A stretch of DNA of 64,000 bases from Epilithonimonas tenax DSM 16811 (GCF_000428485.1 NZ_AUAA01000004.1:1-64000); one strand, 5' to 3'. Shown: positions 7,480-18,538, counted from the stretch's first letter. Notes: generated by a model from the letters alone, not told the origin. A program made the numbers and translations.

Positions 7480-10400
7480 ATGAGTAAATCTAAAGCAGTC
7501 GCTAAAACTCAGGGAAACGAAAGAATCAACTTTTCCGTAGCAAAAGGAAAAATTGAAACGCCTGACTTTTTGGACATTCAGATCCAATCTTTCAAAGGTT
7601 TTTTCCAGTTGGATACCCTTCCGGAGCAGAGATTAAACGAATCCCTGTACAAAACCTTTGAAGAAAATTTCCCAATTACAGATTCTAGAAACAATTTCGT
7701 TTTAGAATTTCTAGATTATCTGGTTGATTCACCACGTTACTCGATCGACGAGTGTGTGGAAAGAGGACTGACCTATTCAGTTCCTTTAAAAGCCCGTCTG
7801 AAATTGTACTGTACCGACCCGGAACATGAAGATTTCCAAACAGTTGTGCAGGATGTATATTTAGGTCCGGTTCCTTATATGACACCTTCTGGTTCATTCA
7901 TCATCAATGGTGCAGAACGTGTTATCGTAACTCAGTTACACAGGTCTCCGGGTGTATTCTTCGGACAGACTTACCACGCAAATGGTACCAAACTTTATTA
8001 TTCAAGAATTATCCCTTTCAAAGGATCTTGGATGGAGTTTACTACGGATATCAATAACGTGATGTATGCGTATATCGACCGTAAGAAAAAATTACCTTTA
8101 ACTACATTGTTGAGAGCAATCGGTTTCGAATCTGATAAAGAGATTCTTCAGATCTTCGACCTTGCTGAGGAAGTGAAAGTTTCCAAAGCTGCCCTTAAAA
8201 AAGTAGAAGGAAGAACATTGGCTGCGAGAGTTTTGAACACTTGGTTCGAAGATTTCGTAGACGAGGATACAGGTGAGGTAGTTTCTATCGAAAGAAACGA
8301 GATCATCTTGGATAGAGAAACGATTCTTGAAAAAGAACACCTTGATGTTATTTTGGATTCTGGTGTTAAGTCGATTTTAATCCACAAAGAAAATAGCAGC
8401 GAGTTCTCTATCATCCAAAATACTTTACAAAAAGATCCAACCAACTCAGAAAAAGAAGCGGTTGAATATATCTACCGTCAGTTGAGAAATGCTGATGCAC
8501 CGGATGAGGAAACTGCAAGAGGAATTATCGAAAAATTATTCTTCTCCGAGCAGAGATATTCATTAGGTGAAGTAGGTCGTTACAGACTTAATAAAAAATT
8601 AGGGCTTAATATCTCTCAAGAAAATCAAGTATTGACGAGAGAAGATATTATCTCAATCGTAAAACACTTGATCGAGCTAGTTAACTCAAAAGCTGAGGTA
8701 GATGATATCGATCACTTGTCAAACAGAAGGATCAAGACTGTTGGAGAGCAATTGTCTGGACAATTCGGCGTAGGTCTTTCTAGAATTGCCAGAACGATCA
8801 AAGAAAGAATGAACGTTAGAGATAACGAGATCTTTACACCGGTTGACTTGGTAAATGCTAAGACTTTGACGTCTGTTATAAATTCATTCTTTGGTACCAA
8901 CCAGCTTTCTCAGTTTATGGACCAGACCAATCCTCTATCAGAGATCACGCACAAGCGTAGACTTTCTGCCCTAGGACCTGGTGGTTTATCAAGAGAAAGA
9001 GCAGGTTTCGAGGTTCGTGACGTTCACCATACGCACTATGGAAGAATTTGTCCAATCGAAACTCCTGAGGGACCAAACATTGGTTTGATTTCTTCTTTGG
9101 GTATGTATGCCAAAATTAATACTTTAGGTTTCATCGAAACGCCTTATAGAACGGTAGAAGATGGTAAAGTTGATTTACAAGCCGCTCCAACTTATCTTAA
9201 TGCGGAGGATGAGGAATACAAAGTAATTGCTCAGGCAAACGTTGACTTGGATGATAACGGAGTTTTCTTGACAGACAGGATTATTGCCCGTCTGGATGGT
9301 GATTATCCGGTAGTTGAACCTCAACAAGTTGATTTGATCGATGTGGCGCCAAACCAGATCTCTGGTATTTCTGCTTCATTGATTCCGTTCTTGGAGCACG
9401 ATGATGCGAATAGAGCATTGATGGGATCAAATATGATGCGTCAGGCCGTTCCATTGTTGAATCCTCAAGCACCAGTTGTAGGTACAGGTTTGGAAAAACA
9501 AGTAGCAAAAGATTCCAGAATTTTAATCAATGCAGAAGGAACTGGAATTGTAGAATACGTGGATGCTGAGAAAATTATCATTAAGTACGAAAGAAGCGAA
9601 GAAGACGACTTAGTAAACTTCGATTCTGCGACTAAAACTTATAAACTGACCAAGTTCAGAAAAACCAACCAGAGTACAACTATTACACTAAGACCAAACG
9701 TAAGAGTAGGTCAGACAGTGGAAAAGGGACAAGTGCTTTGCGACGGTTATGCTACTGAAAACGGAGAGTTAGCACTAGGTAGAAACCTAGTGGTAGCCTT
9801 CATGCCTTGGAAAGGATACAACTTTGAGGATGCGATCGTGATCAATGAAAAAGTAGTTCGTGAGGACTGGTTTACATCCATTCACGTAGATGAATATTCT
9901 CTTGAAGTTCGTGATACCAAACTAGGTATGGAAGAATTGACAGCAGATATTCCTAACGTTTCTGAAGAAGCTACCAAAGATCTTGATGAGAATGGGATGA
10001 TCAGAATCGGTGCTGAAGTGAAGCCTGGTGATATCCTTATCGGAAAAATCACACCAAAAGGTGAATCTGATCCAACACCGGAAGAAAAACTTCTTAGAGC
10101 AATCTTCGGAGATAAAGCTGGTGACGTGAAAGATGCTTCATTGAAAGCAGATTCTTCTCTAAGAGGGGTTGTAATCAACAAAAAATTGTTCTCAAGAAAT
10201 ATCAAGGACAAAAAGAAAAGAAGCGAAGAAAAAATCAAATTGGAAGAGATCGAAAATACTTACAAAGCTAAGTTCGACGGTCTGAGAAATACTTTGATCG
10301 ACAAATTAAATACATTAGTTTCCGGGAAAACATCTCAAGGTGTACAAAATGACCTGGAAGAAGAAGTGATCAGCAAAGGAACTAAATTCACATTGAGATT

Positions 10401-11307
10401 ACTTCAAAATGTTGAAGATTATAACAATATCAGTGGTGCAGATTGGACAGTTGATTCTGATAAGAATGAATTGATCAAACAATTGGTTCACAACTATAAG
10501 ATCAAATACAACGATCTTGCAGGTGTTAAAAACCGTGAGAAATTTGCATTGTCTATCGGAGATGAGCTACCTGCAGGTATTATCAAACTAGCTAAAGTTT
10601 ACATCGCTAAGAAACGTAAATTGAATGTTGGAGATAAAATGGCTGGTCGTCACGGTAACAAAGGTATCGTTTCAAGAATCGTTCGTGAAGAGGATATGCC
10701 GTTCCTAGAAGACGGAACACCAGTAGATATCGTATTGAATCCACTTGGAGTACCTTCTCGTATGAACATTGGTCAGATCTACGAAACTGTTCTTGGATGG
10801 GCTGGTACCAAACTAGGACTTAAATTCGCAACACCGATTTTTGATGGTGCAACTCTAGAACAAATTACAGAATATACAGAACAAGCTGGCGTTCCTAAAT
10901 ATGGTAGCACTTATCTTTATGATGGTGGAACCGGAGAGAGATTTACGCAGCCTGCAACGGTAGGTGTGATCTATATGTTGAAACTAGGACACATGGTAGA
11001 TGACAAAATGCACGCACGTTCTATCGGACCATACTCATTAATTACGCAGCAGCCGTTAGGTGGTAAAGCGCAATTTGGAGGTCAGAGATTCGGAGAGATG
11101 GAGGTTTGGGCTCTTGAAGCATTTGGAGCATCCAATATCTTGAGAGAGATCCTGACTGTGAAGTCAGATGACGTGATTGGTAGAGCAAAAACTTACGAAG
11201 CTATTGCGAAAGGAGAAGCAATGCCTGAACCAGGTATTCCGGAATCTTTCAACGTATTACTTCACGAGTTACAGGGTCTTGGACTTGATGTAAGATTGGA
11301 AGAGTAA
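7480..11307 (+). CDS. rpoB: DNA-directed RNA polymerase beta subunit
   Basis: 1275 residues, full length for the phylum. The rifampicin-binding cluster reads [20 protein letters not shown] with the sensitive-type residues Asp481, His491 and Ser496 (equivalent to E. coli D516, H526, S531). Other landmarks are [31 protein letters not shown], the catalytic-centre [13 protein letters not shown] near residue 1050, and the C-terminal [15 protein letters not shown]. It forms the catalytic core with RpoC, whose gene follows after 123 bp. It has its own promoter and long structured leader rather than being co-transcribed with rplL. Confidence 0.99.
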   Translation: MSKSKAVAKTQGNERINFSVAKGKIETPDFLDIQIQSFKGFFQLDTLPEQRLNESLYKTFEENFPITDSRNNFVLEFLDYLVDSPRYSIDECVERGLTYSVPLKARLKLYCTDPEHEDFQTVVQDVYLGPVPYMTPSGSFIINGAERVIVTQLHRSPGVFFGQTYHANGTKLYYSRIIPFKGSWMEFTTDINNVMYAYIDRKKKLPLTTLLRAIGFESDKEILQIFDLAEEVKVSKAALKKVEGRTLAARVLNTWFEDFVDEDTGEVVSIERNEIILDRETILEKEHLDVILDSGVKSILIHKENSSEFSIIQNTLQKDPTNSEKEAVEYIYRQLRNADAPDEETARGIIEKLFFSEQRYSLGEVGRYRLNKKLGLNISQENQVLTREDIISIVKHLIELVNSKAEVDDIDHLSNRRIKTVGEQLSGQFGVGLSRIARTIKERMNVRDNEIFTPVDLVNAKTLTSVINSFFGTNQLSQFMDQTNPLSEITHKRRLSALGPGGLSRERAGFEVRDVHHTHYGRICPIETPEGPNIGLISSLGMYAKINTLGFIETPYRTVEDGKVDLQAAPTYLNAEDEEYKVIAQANVDLDDNGVFLTDRIIARLDGDYPVVEPQQVDLIDVAPNQISGISASLIPFLEHDDANRALMGSNMMRQAVPLLNPQAPVVGTGLEKQVAKDSRILINAEGTGIVEYVDAEKIIIKYERSEEDDLVNFDSATKTYKLTKFRKTNQSTTITLRPNVRVGQTVEKGQVLCDGYATENGELALGRNLVVAFMPWKGYNFEDAIVINEKVVREDWFTSIHVDEYSLEVRDTKLGMEELTADIPNVSEEATKDLDENGMIRIGAEVKPGDILIGKITPKGESDPTPEEKLLRAIFGDKAGDVKDASLKADSSLRGVVINKKLFSRNIKDKKKRSEEKIKLEEIENTYKAKFDGLRNTLIDKLNTLVSGKTSQGVQNDLEEEVISKGTKFTLRLLQNVEDYNNISGADWTVDSDKNELIKQLVHNYKIKYNDLAGVKNREKFALSIGDELPAGIIKLAKVYIAKKRKLNVGDKMAGRHGNKGIVSRIVREEDMPFLEDGTPVDIVLNPLGVPSRMNIGQIYETVLGWAGTKLGLKFATPIFDGATLEQITEYTEQAGVPKYGSTYLYDGGTGERFTQPATVGVIYMLKLGHMVDDKMHARSIGPYSLITQQPLGGKAQFGGQRFGEMEVWALEAFGASNILREILTVKSDDVIGRAKTYEAIAKGEAMPEPGIPESFNVLLHELQGLGLDVRLEE

Positions 11308-11430
11308 TTTAAATTAAATTATCAAAAAATTTAAAGTTAAATTATTAACCAATGGTTGAAAAAAATGATTTCTAAAAGTAATTTTTTAATCATTTAATGT
11401 TTCAATCTTTTAATCAAATACATAAAACAA

Positions 11431-14400
11431 ATGTCAAATAAAAATAAAACAAGTAGATTTACTAAAATCACTATTGGTTTAGCTTCACCGGAATCCATTC
11501 TTCAGGAATCGAGAGGAGAAGTTCTAAAACCAGAAACGATTAACTATCGTACACACAAGCCGGAAAGAGATGGATTGTTCTGCGAGAAGATCTTTGGTCC
11601 TGTAAAGGATTACGAGTGTGCTTGTGGAAAATACAAACGTATCCGTTACAAAGGGATCGTTTGTGATAGATGTGGGGTAGAAGTAACAGAGAAAAAAGTA
11701 CGTAGAGAAAGAATCGGACACATTGGTCTGGTTGTTCCTGTAGCGCACATCTGGTATTTCCGTTCTTTACCAAACAAAATCGGTTATTTATTAGGTATTC
11801 CTTCCAAGAAATTGGATATGATCATCTATTACGAAAGATATGTCGTGATCCAGCAAGGTATTGCTAAGAAAGCGGACGGTTCTGACTTTGATGAGAAAGA
11901 ATTCCTTACAGAAGAAGAATATCTGGATGTTCTGGAGACTCTTCCTGTAGAAAATCAATATCTTGATGATTCTGATCCGAACAAATTCCTTGCGAAAATG
12001 GGAGCAGAAGCGGTTGAAGAACTGTTGAGAAGAATCGACCTTGATTCTTTATCATTCGATCTAAGACACAAAGCGCACAACGAATCTTCTAAGCAAAGAA
12101 GAACGGAGGCTCTTAAAAGATTAAATGTTGTAGAAGCCCTTAGAGGTGCCAATACAAGAATGATCAACAGACCGGAGTGGATGATTATGCGTGTGCTTCC
12201 TGTAATACCACCAGAATTAAGGCCATTAGTTCCGTTGGATGGAGGACGTTTCGCAACTTCAGATTTAAATGACCTTTACAGAAGAGTAATCATCAGAAAC
12301 AACCGTTTGAAGAGATTATTGGAGATCAAAGCTCCAGAAGTAATTTTAAGAAACGAGAAGCGTATGCTTCAGGAGTCTGTAGATTCACTATTCGATAATA
12401 CAAGAAAATCTTCTGCTGTAAAATCTGAATCAAACAGACCATTGAAATCCCTTTCAGATTCATTGAAAGGGAAGCAAGGTCGTTTCCGTCAAAACTTACT
12501 TGGGAAAAGGGTAGATTACTCCGCGCGTTCGGTAATTGTTGTAGGACCTAGTCTTCAACTTCACGAGTGTGGTATCCCGAAAGATATGGCTGCAGAGCTT
12601 TACAAACCATTCATCATCAGAAAACTGATCGAGAGAGGAATTGTAAAAACTGTAAAATCAGCTAAAAGAATCATCGACAGAAAAGAGCCTGTAGTTTATG
12701 ATATCCTGGAAGGTGTAATGAAGGGTCACCCTGTACTATTGAACAGAGCACCTACTTTACACAGATTGGGGATCCAGGCATTCCAGCCGAAGATGATCGA
12801 AGGTAAGGCAATCCAACTACACCCATTGGTAACGACGGCTTTCAACGCCGATTTTGATGGGGATCAGATGGCGGTTCACTTACCACTAGGTCCAGAAGCT
12901 ATTTTGGAAGCACAATTATTGATGTTGGGTTCTCAGAACATCCTTAACCCTGCCAATGGTTCTCCTATTACGGTACCATCTCAGGATATGGTTTTGGGTC
13001 TGTATTTTATGACCAAACAACTGGATTCTACAGATGATATGAAAGTAAAAGGCGAAGGTCTTGCTTTCTATTCTCCGGAAGAGGTAGAGATCGCTTATGC
13101 TGAGGGACAAGTTTCTCTTAATGCAAAAGTAAGATGTCGTCTTCCTATCAAAGAAAATGGTGTGATCACGACGAAGTTATTCCCTACGACAGTTGGTAGA
13201 ATTTTATTCAACCAAATCGTACCGAAAGCTTCTGGTTACATCGATGAGTTATTGACTAAGAAATCGCTTAGAAACGTTATTGGTCAGGTATTGGCAGACA
13301 CAGATTTCCCAACTACGGTGAAGTTCCTGGATGATATGAAAGATCTTGGATATGCCAACGCATTCAAAGGTGGACTTTCATTCTCATTAGGAGATATCGT
13401 GATCCCGGTTGAGAAAAAGAAAATGATCGCTACTTCTATCGAAACTGTAGATGAGATCAAGGCCAACTATAACATGGGTCTTATCACAGATACGGAGCGT
13501 TATAATCAGGTCATTGACGTTTGGACTAATACCAACGCCAGCCTTACCGAAATGATTATGAGCAGAATGAAAGTGGATCAAGGTGGATTCAACTCCGTAT
13601 ATATGATGCTTGATTCTGGTGCGAGGGGTTCTAAGGAACAGATCCGTCAGTTATCAGGGATGAGAGGATTGATGGCAAAACCACAAAAAGCGGGTTCTGT
13701 TGGCGCCGAGATTATTGAAAACCCGATTCTTGCAAACTTTAAAGAAGGTTTGTCGATTTTGGAATACTTTATCTCTACCCACGGTGCTCGTAAAGGTCTT
13801 GCGGATACCGCGCTTAAAACTGCCGATGCTGGTTACCTGACTAGAAGATTGGTAGATGTTGCACAGGATGTTATTATTACAGAACAAGACTGTGGAACAC
13901 TAAGAGGTACAGAAATCACTGCACTTAAGAAAAACGATGATATCGTAGAAAAAATCGCTGAGAGAATTCTTGGTAGAGTTTCTCTTCACAATATCTATCA
14001 CCCGGAAACGGATGAAGTTTTGGCAGAGGCGGACGAGTTGATCGTAGAAGCTGTTGCTAAATCGATCGAGCAAGCTGGGATAGAAGCGGTTGAAGTTCGT
14101 TCTCCATTAACTTGTGAGGCCAAAAAAGGTATCTGTGCAAAATGTTACGGTCGTAACCTTGCAACAGGTAAAGGCATCCACATGGGAGAAGCTGTTGGTG
14201 TAATCGCTGCACAGTCTATTGGTGAGCCGGGAACTCAGTTAACATTGAGAACTTTCCACCAAGGGGGTGTATCTACAAACATTTCTGAGAATCCAAGCAT
14301 CGTTGCAAAACGTGATGGTATCGTGGAGATGGATGAGGTTAGAACTATTAAATCGGAAGGAGAAAATGGAGAATCAGCAGATATCGTTGTTTCCCGTTCA

Positions 14401-15696
14401 ACAGAATTCCGTTTGGTAGCAGACAACGAAGCCAGAACACCAATTATGATTGCTAACGTTCCTTATGGATCCGAATTGTTTGTACAACCAGGTGATAAAG
14501 TGAAAAAAGGAGATCTTATTGCGAAATGGGATGCGTATAATGCGGTAATCATTGCAGAGAACTCTGGTAAAGTAGAGTATGAAGATATCATCCAGGGTAT
14601 TTCTTTCCAATTGGAAATAGATGAGCAAACAGGTTTCGAAGAGAAAGTAATCTCCGAGTCCAGAAATAAAAAAGCCGTTCCTACCCTGAAAGTGATTGAC
14701 TCCAAAGGTGTAGAGCAAAAAGGTTACAACTTACCGGTTGGAGCCCACATTATGGTAAACGATGGTGAGAAAATCAAGGCTGGTAAAGTCTTAATCAAGA
14801 TCCCAAGAAAATCTGCGAAAGCAGGGGATATCACCGGAGGTCTACCAAGAGTTACCGAGCTATTCGAAGCTAGAAATCCTTCCAACCCAGCGGTTGTTAC
14901 AGAGATTGACGGTGTAGTTTCTTACGGTAAAATCAAAAGAGGTAACCGTGAACTTATCGTGGAAGCTAAAACTGGAGAGATCAAGAAATATTTGGTTAAA
15001 TTATCCAACCAGATCCTGGTTCAGGAAAATGACTTCGTGTACGCAGGAGGTGCACTTTCTGACGGTTCTGTAACACCAGACGATATCTTGAAAATCAAAG
15101 GACCAACTGCGGTTCAGGAATACTTGGTAAATGAAATTCAAGAAGTTTACCGTCTACAAGGGGTAAAAATCGACGACAAACACTTCGAAATTATTGTTCG
15201 TCAGATGATGACAAAGGTATCGATTGTGGATGGCGGAGATACGCAATTCCTAGAAGGTGCTTTGGAACACAAATACGATTTCTTGCAAGAGAACAACAGA
15301 GTATTTGGTCTTAAAGTAGTGATGGAAGCGGGAGATTCTAAAGAATTCAAACCAGGACAGATGATCACAGCCAGAGAACTTAGAGATGAGAACTCGAAAC
15401 TAAGACGTGAAGATCAGGCTTTGGTAGAAGTAAGAGAAGCACTTCCTGCAACTGCCACTTCTGTACTGCAAGGTATTACAAGAGCAGCACTCCAGACCAA
15501 ATCATTTATGTCTGCAGCATCGTTCCAGGAAACAACTAAGGTTCTAAACGAAGCAGCAGTGTCTGGTAAGATCGACTTCTTGACAGGTCTGAAAGAAAAT
15601 GTTATTGTAGGACACAGAATCCCTGCAGGTACAGGTCTTAAAGATTACCAAAATGTCATCGTAGGTTCCAGAAAAGAATTCGAAGACATCAATTAA
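11431..15696 (+). CDS. rpoC: DNA-directed RNA polymerase beta' subunit
   Basis: 1421 residues, full length. The first zinc finger is near residues 62-85 ([20 protein letters not shown]). The catalytic magnesium loop NADFDGDQM has Asp474, Asp476 and Asp478. The second zinc site includes CGTLRG and [13 protein letters not shown] near 830-910. The bridge-helix/trigger-loop region contains [16 protein letters not shown]. It is co-directional with rpoB and presumably in one transcript; no terminator is evident in the 123-bp gap. The gene is followed by a large intergenic palindrome and the small DUF3467 gene. Confidence 0.99.
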   Translation: MSNKNKTSRFTKITIGLASPESILQESRGEVLKPETINYRTHKPERDGLFCEKIFGPVKDYECACGKYKRIRYKGIVCDRCGVEVTEKKVRRERIGHIGLVVPVAHIWYFRSLPNKIGYLLGIPSKKLDMIIYYERYVVIQQGIAKKADGSDFDEKEFLTEEEYLDVLETLPVENQYLDDSDPNKFLAKMGAEAVEELLRRIDLDSLSFDLRHKAHNESSKQRRTEALKRLNVVEALRGANTRMINRPEWMIMRVLPVIPPELRPLVPLDGGRFATSDLNDLYRRVIIRNNRLKRLLEIKAPEVILRNEKRMLQESVDSLFDNTRKSSAVKSESNRPLKSLSDSLKGKQGRFRQNLLGKRVDYSARSVIVVGPSLQLHECGIPKDMAAELYKPFIIRKLIERGIVKTVKSAKRIIDRKEPVVYDILEGVMKGHPVLLNRAPTLHRLGIQAFQPKMIEGKAIQLHPLVTTAFNADFDGDQMAVHLPLGPEAILEAQLLMLGSQNILNPANGSPITVPSQDMVLGLYFMTKQLDSTDDMKVKGEGLAFYSPEEVEIAYAEGQVSLNAKVRCRLPIKENGVITTKLFPTTVGRILFNQIVPKASGYIDELLTKKSLRNVIGQVLADTDFPTTVKFLDDMKDLGYANAFKGGLSFSLGDIVIPVEKKKMIATSIETVDEIKANYNMGLITDTERYNQVIDVWTNTNASLTEMIMSRMKVDQGGFNSVYMMLDSGARGSKEQIRQLSGMRGLMAKPQKAGSVGAEIIENPILANFKEGLSILEYFISTHGARKGLADTALKTADAGYLTRRLVDVAQDVIITEQDCGTLRGTEITALKKNDDIVEKIAERILGRVSLHNIYHPETDEVLAEADELIVEAVAKSIEQAGIEAVEVRSPLTCEAKKGICAKCYGRNLATGKGIHMGEAVGVIAAQSIGEPGTQLTLRTFHQGGVSTNISENPSIVAKRDGIVEMDEVRTIKSEGENGESADIVVSRSTEFRLVADNEARTPIMIANVPYGSELFVQPGDKVKKGDLIAKWDAYNAVIIAENSGKVEYEDIIQGISFQLEIDEQTGFEEKVISESRNKKAVPTLKVIDSKGVEQKGYNLPVGAHIMVNDGEKIKAGKVLIKIPRKSAKAGDITGGLPRVTELFEARNPSNPAVVTEIDGVVSYGKIKRGNRELIVEAKTGEIKKYLVKLSNQILVQENDFVYAGGALSDGSVTPDDILKIKGPTAVQEYLVNEIQEVYRLQGVKIDDKHFEIIVRQMMTKVSIVDGGDTQFLEGALEHKYDFLQENNRVFGLKVVMEAGDSKEFKPGQMITARELRDENSKLRREDQALVEVREALPATATSVLQGITRAALQTKSFMSAASFQETTKVLNEAAVSGKIDFLTGLKENVIVGHRIPAGTGLKDYQNVIVGSRKEFEDIN

Positions 15697-15700
15697 AAAA

Positions 15701-15786
15701 GACGTTAGATAATAGACGGATAGATAATAGATTTCACTGTACTTTACACAGCAATTCTATTATCTATTAGTCTATCATCTGTTATC
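15701..15786 (+). repeat. Intergenic palindromic repeat, family B copy 1
   Basis: The left arm (15704-15733) and right arm (15753-15786) form an imperfect ~25-30-bp stem whose core ATAGATAATAGA pairs perfectly. The sequence CTATTATCTATCCGTCTATT on the minus strand recurs with few changes at about 48272-48294, and the right arm recurs in the left arm there. It could also be an RNA-processing or stability hairpin between rpoC and DUF3467. Confidence 0.7.
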
Positions 15787-15826
15787 AAAAAATATAAACT
15801 TTAAACATAAAAAACATTTAAAAAAA

Positions 15827-16132
15827 ATGGACAATAATCAAAACCAAGATCCAAACAACATCAACATCCAATTGAACGAGATGATCGCTTCTGGCGTATA
15901 TTGCAACCTTGCATTGGTAAATCACTCACCATCAGAATTCGTAGTGGATTTTATCCAATTGATGCCAGGCGTACAGCAGGCTAACGTGCGTTCAAGAGTC
16001 ATTCTTGCGCCACTTCACGCGAAGAGAGTGCTTGCAGCGCTTCAGCAAAACATCACAAACTATGAGCAGCAATTCGGAGAGATCAAAGAATTGGAGCCTT
16101 TCGTAGTTGGAGGTAACAACGTACAAGCTTAA
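15827..16132 (+). CDS. DUF3467 protein
   Basis: 101 residues matching the DUF3467 family, small soluble proteins conserved in Bacteroidota and often placed just after rpoC. No enzymatic motif is seen; recognisable stretches are EFVVDFIQLMPGVQQANVRS and ILAPLHAKRVLAAL. The function is unknown. The 3' end is notable: the last ~45 bp of the gene and the downstream terminator region are duplicated 3.6 kb away at 19694-19806. The coding end (KELEPFVVG) matches the C-terminus of the regulator there. Confidence 0.9.
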   Translation: MDNNQNQDPNNINIQLNEMIASGVYCNLALVNHSPSEFVVDFIQLMPGVQQANVRSRVILAPLHAKRVLAALQQNITNYEQQFGEIKELEPFVVGGNNVQA

Positions 16133-16199
16133 GATTTTTTTCTTAACAAAACTAATTCCCGATTCATTGAGTTGAATCGGGATTTTTTTTTGTTTTAGA
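16085..16199 (+). repeat. Left copy of the DUF3467 3'-end direct repeat (attL-like)
   Basis: Bases 16085-16120 match 19694-19729 at 33 of 36 positions, including exact runs AAAGAATTGGAGCCTTT and GTAGTTGGAG. Similarity resumes at the stop codon (TAAGATTTTT, then CTTAACA) and after the terminator (TTTTTTTTGTTTTA). Together the two copies bracket the UDG/GTPase/HTH island like the ends of an element inserted at a gene 3' end. Confidence 0.8.
16157..16191 (+). terminator. Terminator after DUF3467
   Basis: TCCCGATTCA (16157-16166) pairs perfectly with TGAATCGGGA (16173-16182) and is followed by nine T. It ends the rpoB-rpoC-DUF3467 transcript. Confidence 0.93.
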
Positions 16200-16238
16200 T
16201 TTAATAAAAACGAAATCTATTAAAAATAGAATCATCAC

Positions 16239-16325
16239 ATTGCTCCGTAGGAGTAAAATGTTGGTAGCAAAACCAAGCATATAGGGGAAAAGAGCTTCGT
16301 AGGAGCGACAACTTTATCGCAATAA
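16239..16325 (+). repeat. Two GTAGGAG-type short repeats
   Basis: Two similar ~30-bp units, TGCTCCGTAGGAGTAAAATG and GAGCTTCGTAGGAGCGACAA, lie head to tail, each with a small CTCC-GTA-GGAG type palindrome. Units of this kind are widely dispersed in flavobacterial intergenic DNA. Here they sit directly inside the left border of the island. Confidence 0.6.
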
Positions 16326-16333
16326 TTTAAAAA

Positions 16334-16903
16334 TTAATAATCATTAAGAAATTCGAAAACAACCTTTTGAAATTTTGACTTATCAAAACCTGGAGTTGAC
16401 GGATGATGTAGTCCAATTGCTTTGCAAGTTCCGCCATCATAGTCTAATTCTCGGATATTCCATCGGTCATCTATCTTATTAAGATGTCTTCCCCAAAGAT
16501 TAATCTCGTCATTAAAACAATGTTCCCAAATACGGCTAGAAAATACAATCACTTTTTCTGGCTTTGTCATATCCAAATACTCCCGAAAAGCGAGTTTTGC
16601 AATATCCAGATCATTTTTAGTTGGCTTTTGGTCAGACGATGAAAATGGTGTTTGTATCGCATTGGCAAATGCAATGTTATCCCAAATGTCGTGCTTACCA
16701 CCTTGGTTTAGGACGGCATCAACTTTATCATAAAAATTGGCTGAGATGATTCTCAGTTCTTTTATTTTTTCAACCGTAAACTCCGACAAATGATTAGGTA
16801 AACCATTATTGAAATAATGAGAATCTCCAATGATTAATAATTTCCCAAGCTCAGTAGTGCCGTAGTTTTTGCCGATATGAGGTTTGTAGATGAGGTTTTT
16901 CAA
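16334..16903 (-). CDS. Uracil-DNA-glycosylase-fold-like protein
   Basis: 189 residues from a TTG at 16903; no ATG is available between the upstream stop and the conserved core, so TTG is the likeliest start. The pattern KLLIIGDSHYF near residues 22-32, WDNIAFANAIQTPF near 74-87, a PEKVIVFSSRIWEH strand and HHPSTPGF at 166-173 resembles the uncharacterised 'ESHY/DSHY' branch of the UDG-like superfamily, where the last motif occupies the place of the HPSP loop. Catalysis is not shown. The start overlaps the stop of a 49-codon ORF upstream (TTGA), suggesting translational coupling. It lies in the island next to the IRG-like GTPase on the same strand, so both are probably one transcript. Confidence 0.6.
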   Translation of the reverse strand: MKNLIYKPHIGKNYGTTELGKLLIIGDSHYFNNGLPNHLSEFTVEKIKELRIISANFYDKVDAVLNQGGKHDIWDNIAFANAIQTPFSSSDQKPTKNDLDIAKLAFREYLDMTKPEKVIVFSSRIWEHCFNDEINLWGRHLNKIDDRWNIRELDYDGGTCKAIGLHHPSTPGFDKSKFQKVVFEFLNDY

Positions 16904-17049
16904 ACTGTTTTCTGTGTTTTTTTAATGAAAAATATTATTTCAGCAATAAGCAATCTTCTTTCTGCATAATTAAATTCAGAACCTACCCACGGGAGGCGGG
17001 AGAGGTTGGGGATTGTGGTGAGGAGGTGGTCTTTTTGGGTGGAGAGCAT
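16900..17049 (-). CDS. Short ORF, possible remnant N-terminus of a UDG-like paralogue
   Basis: 49 codons from the ATG at 17049. The product contains IPNLSRLPWVGSEFNYAERR followed by LLIAE, which parallels the N-terminal layout of the next gene (IYKPHIGKNYGTTELGKLLI). It then runs into a different end (IIFFIKKTQKTV). The first half is noticeably GC-rich compared with the surroundings. Its stop overlaps the TTG start of the downstream gene by 4 bp. It may be the leftover start of a tandem paralogue, or a genuine small leader ORF. Confidence 0.35.
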   Translation of the reverse strand: MLSTQKDHLLTTIPNLSRLPWVGSEFNYAERRLLIAEIIFFIKKTQKTV

Positions 17050-17071
17050 TTTATAGTTTTATTGTGTATAG

Positions 17072-18166
17072 TTATTGTTTTAAACTATTAAATATTTCCA
17101 AAGCTAAAGCTTCTGCATCATCAACCATTTCATTTCCTAAAGAAGAAGTCATCTGAAAGCCAATTCCTGCCGCAATAGCTTGACCTACAAAAGGTATCCA
17201 TTTGGAAACTGTTTTAGTTGGTGTACTTGCTACAAATCTTTTTAATATTATCATTATTGCTTCTTTTCCTACATACTTGGCAGCGTATTGCGCAATTTTT
17301 GCTAAAACAGTTTTGAGTTGTGCAGAATTCGATAAATCTAAAAATGATTCGTAATATTTTTGACTACTCTTAGTTAAGCCATAAATACTAGTGATGTCGT
17401 TTGACATTTTTATAAGTAATCCCACATCGACCGAAATATCTAATCCTGGTATTGGATTAAGCCCATTTGCAGCTGATAGTGCAGCATATCTAGATACAAG
17501 CTTTTCTGCAACAAGTCTTTTTTCGTTAATCATTTTGGTAGATGAGGCTGTGACATCTGCAATAAACCTTTCTTTTTTGATCTTGTTTAAACTTTTTGCA
17601 ATATCTTCAATCAATTTGTTAAAATCATATTTGAATTGATTATCTGCAGAAACTAAATAAATTCCACTTGATTTTACATCCAGTAGGTTTTTATTTAAAT
17701 CATCAAAAATGTTTTTCAATGTTTCTGCTTCGGAAACTCCACGTTTTTCAGCACTAATAATTGATTGATCGACTTTATTCCGTACGGCAAATACTGGAAT
17801 CCCTATTTTAGAAACCTCTTTTATTAAATATAAATCATCTTCATAAAATCTATCTGAAGTTACTAGTATAACGCAGTCAAAATCTTTAATTCCAGTTTTC
17901 TCAATATAAGTTTCTTTTGGGAAATTCTGAGTGGAACTACCAGGTAAGTCATAAAATAACAAGCCTTTATGTTCAAATGGTTTGCTGATATCCATCGTAG
18001 TTTCTACTTCTCCAACGGCAGAAATTATTTCTCCTGCAATTGCATTCATTAGTGAAGATTTTCCTGTGCCACTACGTCCGATAATACCACATTTAACTTT
18101 TGCATTGTGAAATTTTTCAAGATCTTCTTTTAACTTTTCTAAGACATCATTAATTTCTGAGTTCAT
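17072..18166 (-). CDS. Immunity-related (IRG)-type GTPase
   Basis: 364 residues from the ATG at 18166; an upstream TTG at 18199 is less likely. The G domain has the P-loop GRSGTGKS (30-37), a TT switch I (56-57), DLPG (73-76) and NKVD (130-133). The spacing and flanks (KPFEHKGLLFYDLPGSST, then FDCVILVTSDRFYEDDLYLI) closely follow interferon-inducible IRG/IIGP GTPases, including their 'DLPG-x-x-T-x-x-F' and 'SSxRF-x-x-xD' patterns. The C-terminal half is helical with hydrophobic stretches (ISVDVGLLIKMSNDI; WIPFVGQAIAAGIGF) that may bind membranes. Bacterial members have no settled function; a stress or defence role is possible. It lies 22 bp upstream of the short ORF and shares the UDG-like gene's direction. 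Confidence 0.8.
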   Translation of the reverse strand: MNSEINDVLEKLKEDLEKFHNAKVKCGIIGRSGTGKSSLMNAIAGEIISAVGEVETTMDISKPFEHKGLLFYDLPGSSTQNFPKETYIEKTGIKDFDCVILVTSDRFYEDDLYLIKEVSKIGIPVFAVRNKVDQSIISAEKRGVSEAETLKNIFDDLNKNLLDVKSSGIYLVSADNQFKYDFNKLIEDIAKSLNKIKKERFIADVTASSTKMINEKRLVAEKLVSRYAALSAANGLNPIPGLDISVDVGLLIKMSNDITSIYGLTKSSQKYYESFLDLSNSAQLKTVLAKIAQYAAKYVGKEAIMIILKRFVASTPTKTVSKWIPFVGQAIAAGIGFQMTSSLGNEMVDDAEALALEIFNSLKQ

Positions 18167-18226
18167 ATTAATTAATTTTTTTTTTACGTACTCTAACAAG
18201 TTTTCCGCGACCCTTTTTATTTACTA

Positions 18227-18234
18227 CAAATCTA
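18227..18234 (-). promoter_or_regulatory. -7 element for the GTPase gene
   Basis: On the minus strand TAGATTTG matches TAnnTTTG. The predicted transcript start (~18220) lies upstream of both the TTG at 18199 and the ATG at 18166. A TTTG element lies 14 bp upstream of this box, closer than usual. Confidence 0.45.
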
Positions 18235-18315
18235 CTCCCTCACCCAGACAAACCACATCCAAGCAAAAAAGCAATTCTCAATTTTCTGCTAAGCTAAACC
18301 AAAACTTTGCAAGCA

Positions 18316-18335
18316 TTTTACGGTTTTCCGTAAAA
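18316..18335. repeat. Perfect inverted repeat in the divergent intergenic region
   Basis: TTTTACGG and CCGTAAAA flank a TTTT spacer exactly. It lies in the 372-bp gap between the divergent GTPase and HTH genes. A run of eight T follows on the plus strand after GAAG. It may be an operator or an RNA hairpin. Apart from this, two -7 boxes and the TTGTACA palindrome, I see nothing else in the gap. Confidence 0.55.
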
Positions 18336-18476
18336 GAAGTTTTTTTTAAGCACTTACTTAATTTTCAGCAAACTTAAAACCTCAAACCTCCAAACCGTGT
18401 CCTTTTGCTTCTTGAGAATAATTTTTTTATTATTTGTTTTTCAAGTCACAATTTATGTTAATTTTTTGTCGATTTT

Positions 18477-18494
18477 TTGTACAATTCTGTACAA
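18477..18494. promoter_or_regulatory. Palindromic operator candidate before the HTH gene
   Basis: TTGTACA-ATTC-TGTACAA is a perfect 7-bp inverted repeat centred about 30 bp upstream of the -7 box TATATTTG (18513-18520), so it overlaps the -33 region. No conventional TTTG at the right distance is seen, which would suit a regulated promoter. Confidence 0.55.
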
Positions 18495-18512
18495 GAATAC
18501 TGTGGTTATAAC

Positions 18513-18520
18513 TATATTTG
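18513..18520 (+). promoter_or_regulatory. -7 element for the HTH gene
   Basis: TATATTTG matches TAnnTTTG perfectly. It overlaps an upstream TTG codon at 18518, which is therefore not the start; the ATG at 18539 is. Confidence 0.6.
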
Positions 18521-18538
18521 GATTCCATTTTTAAAACT

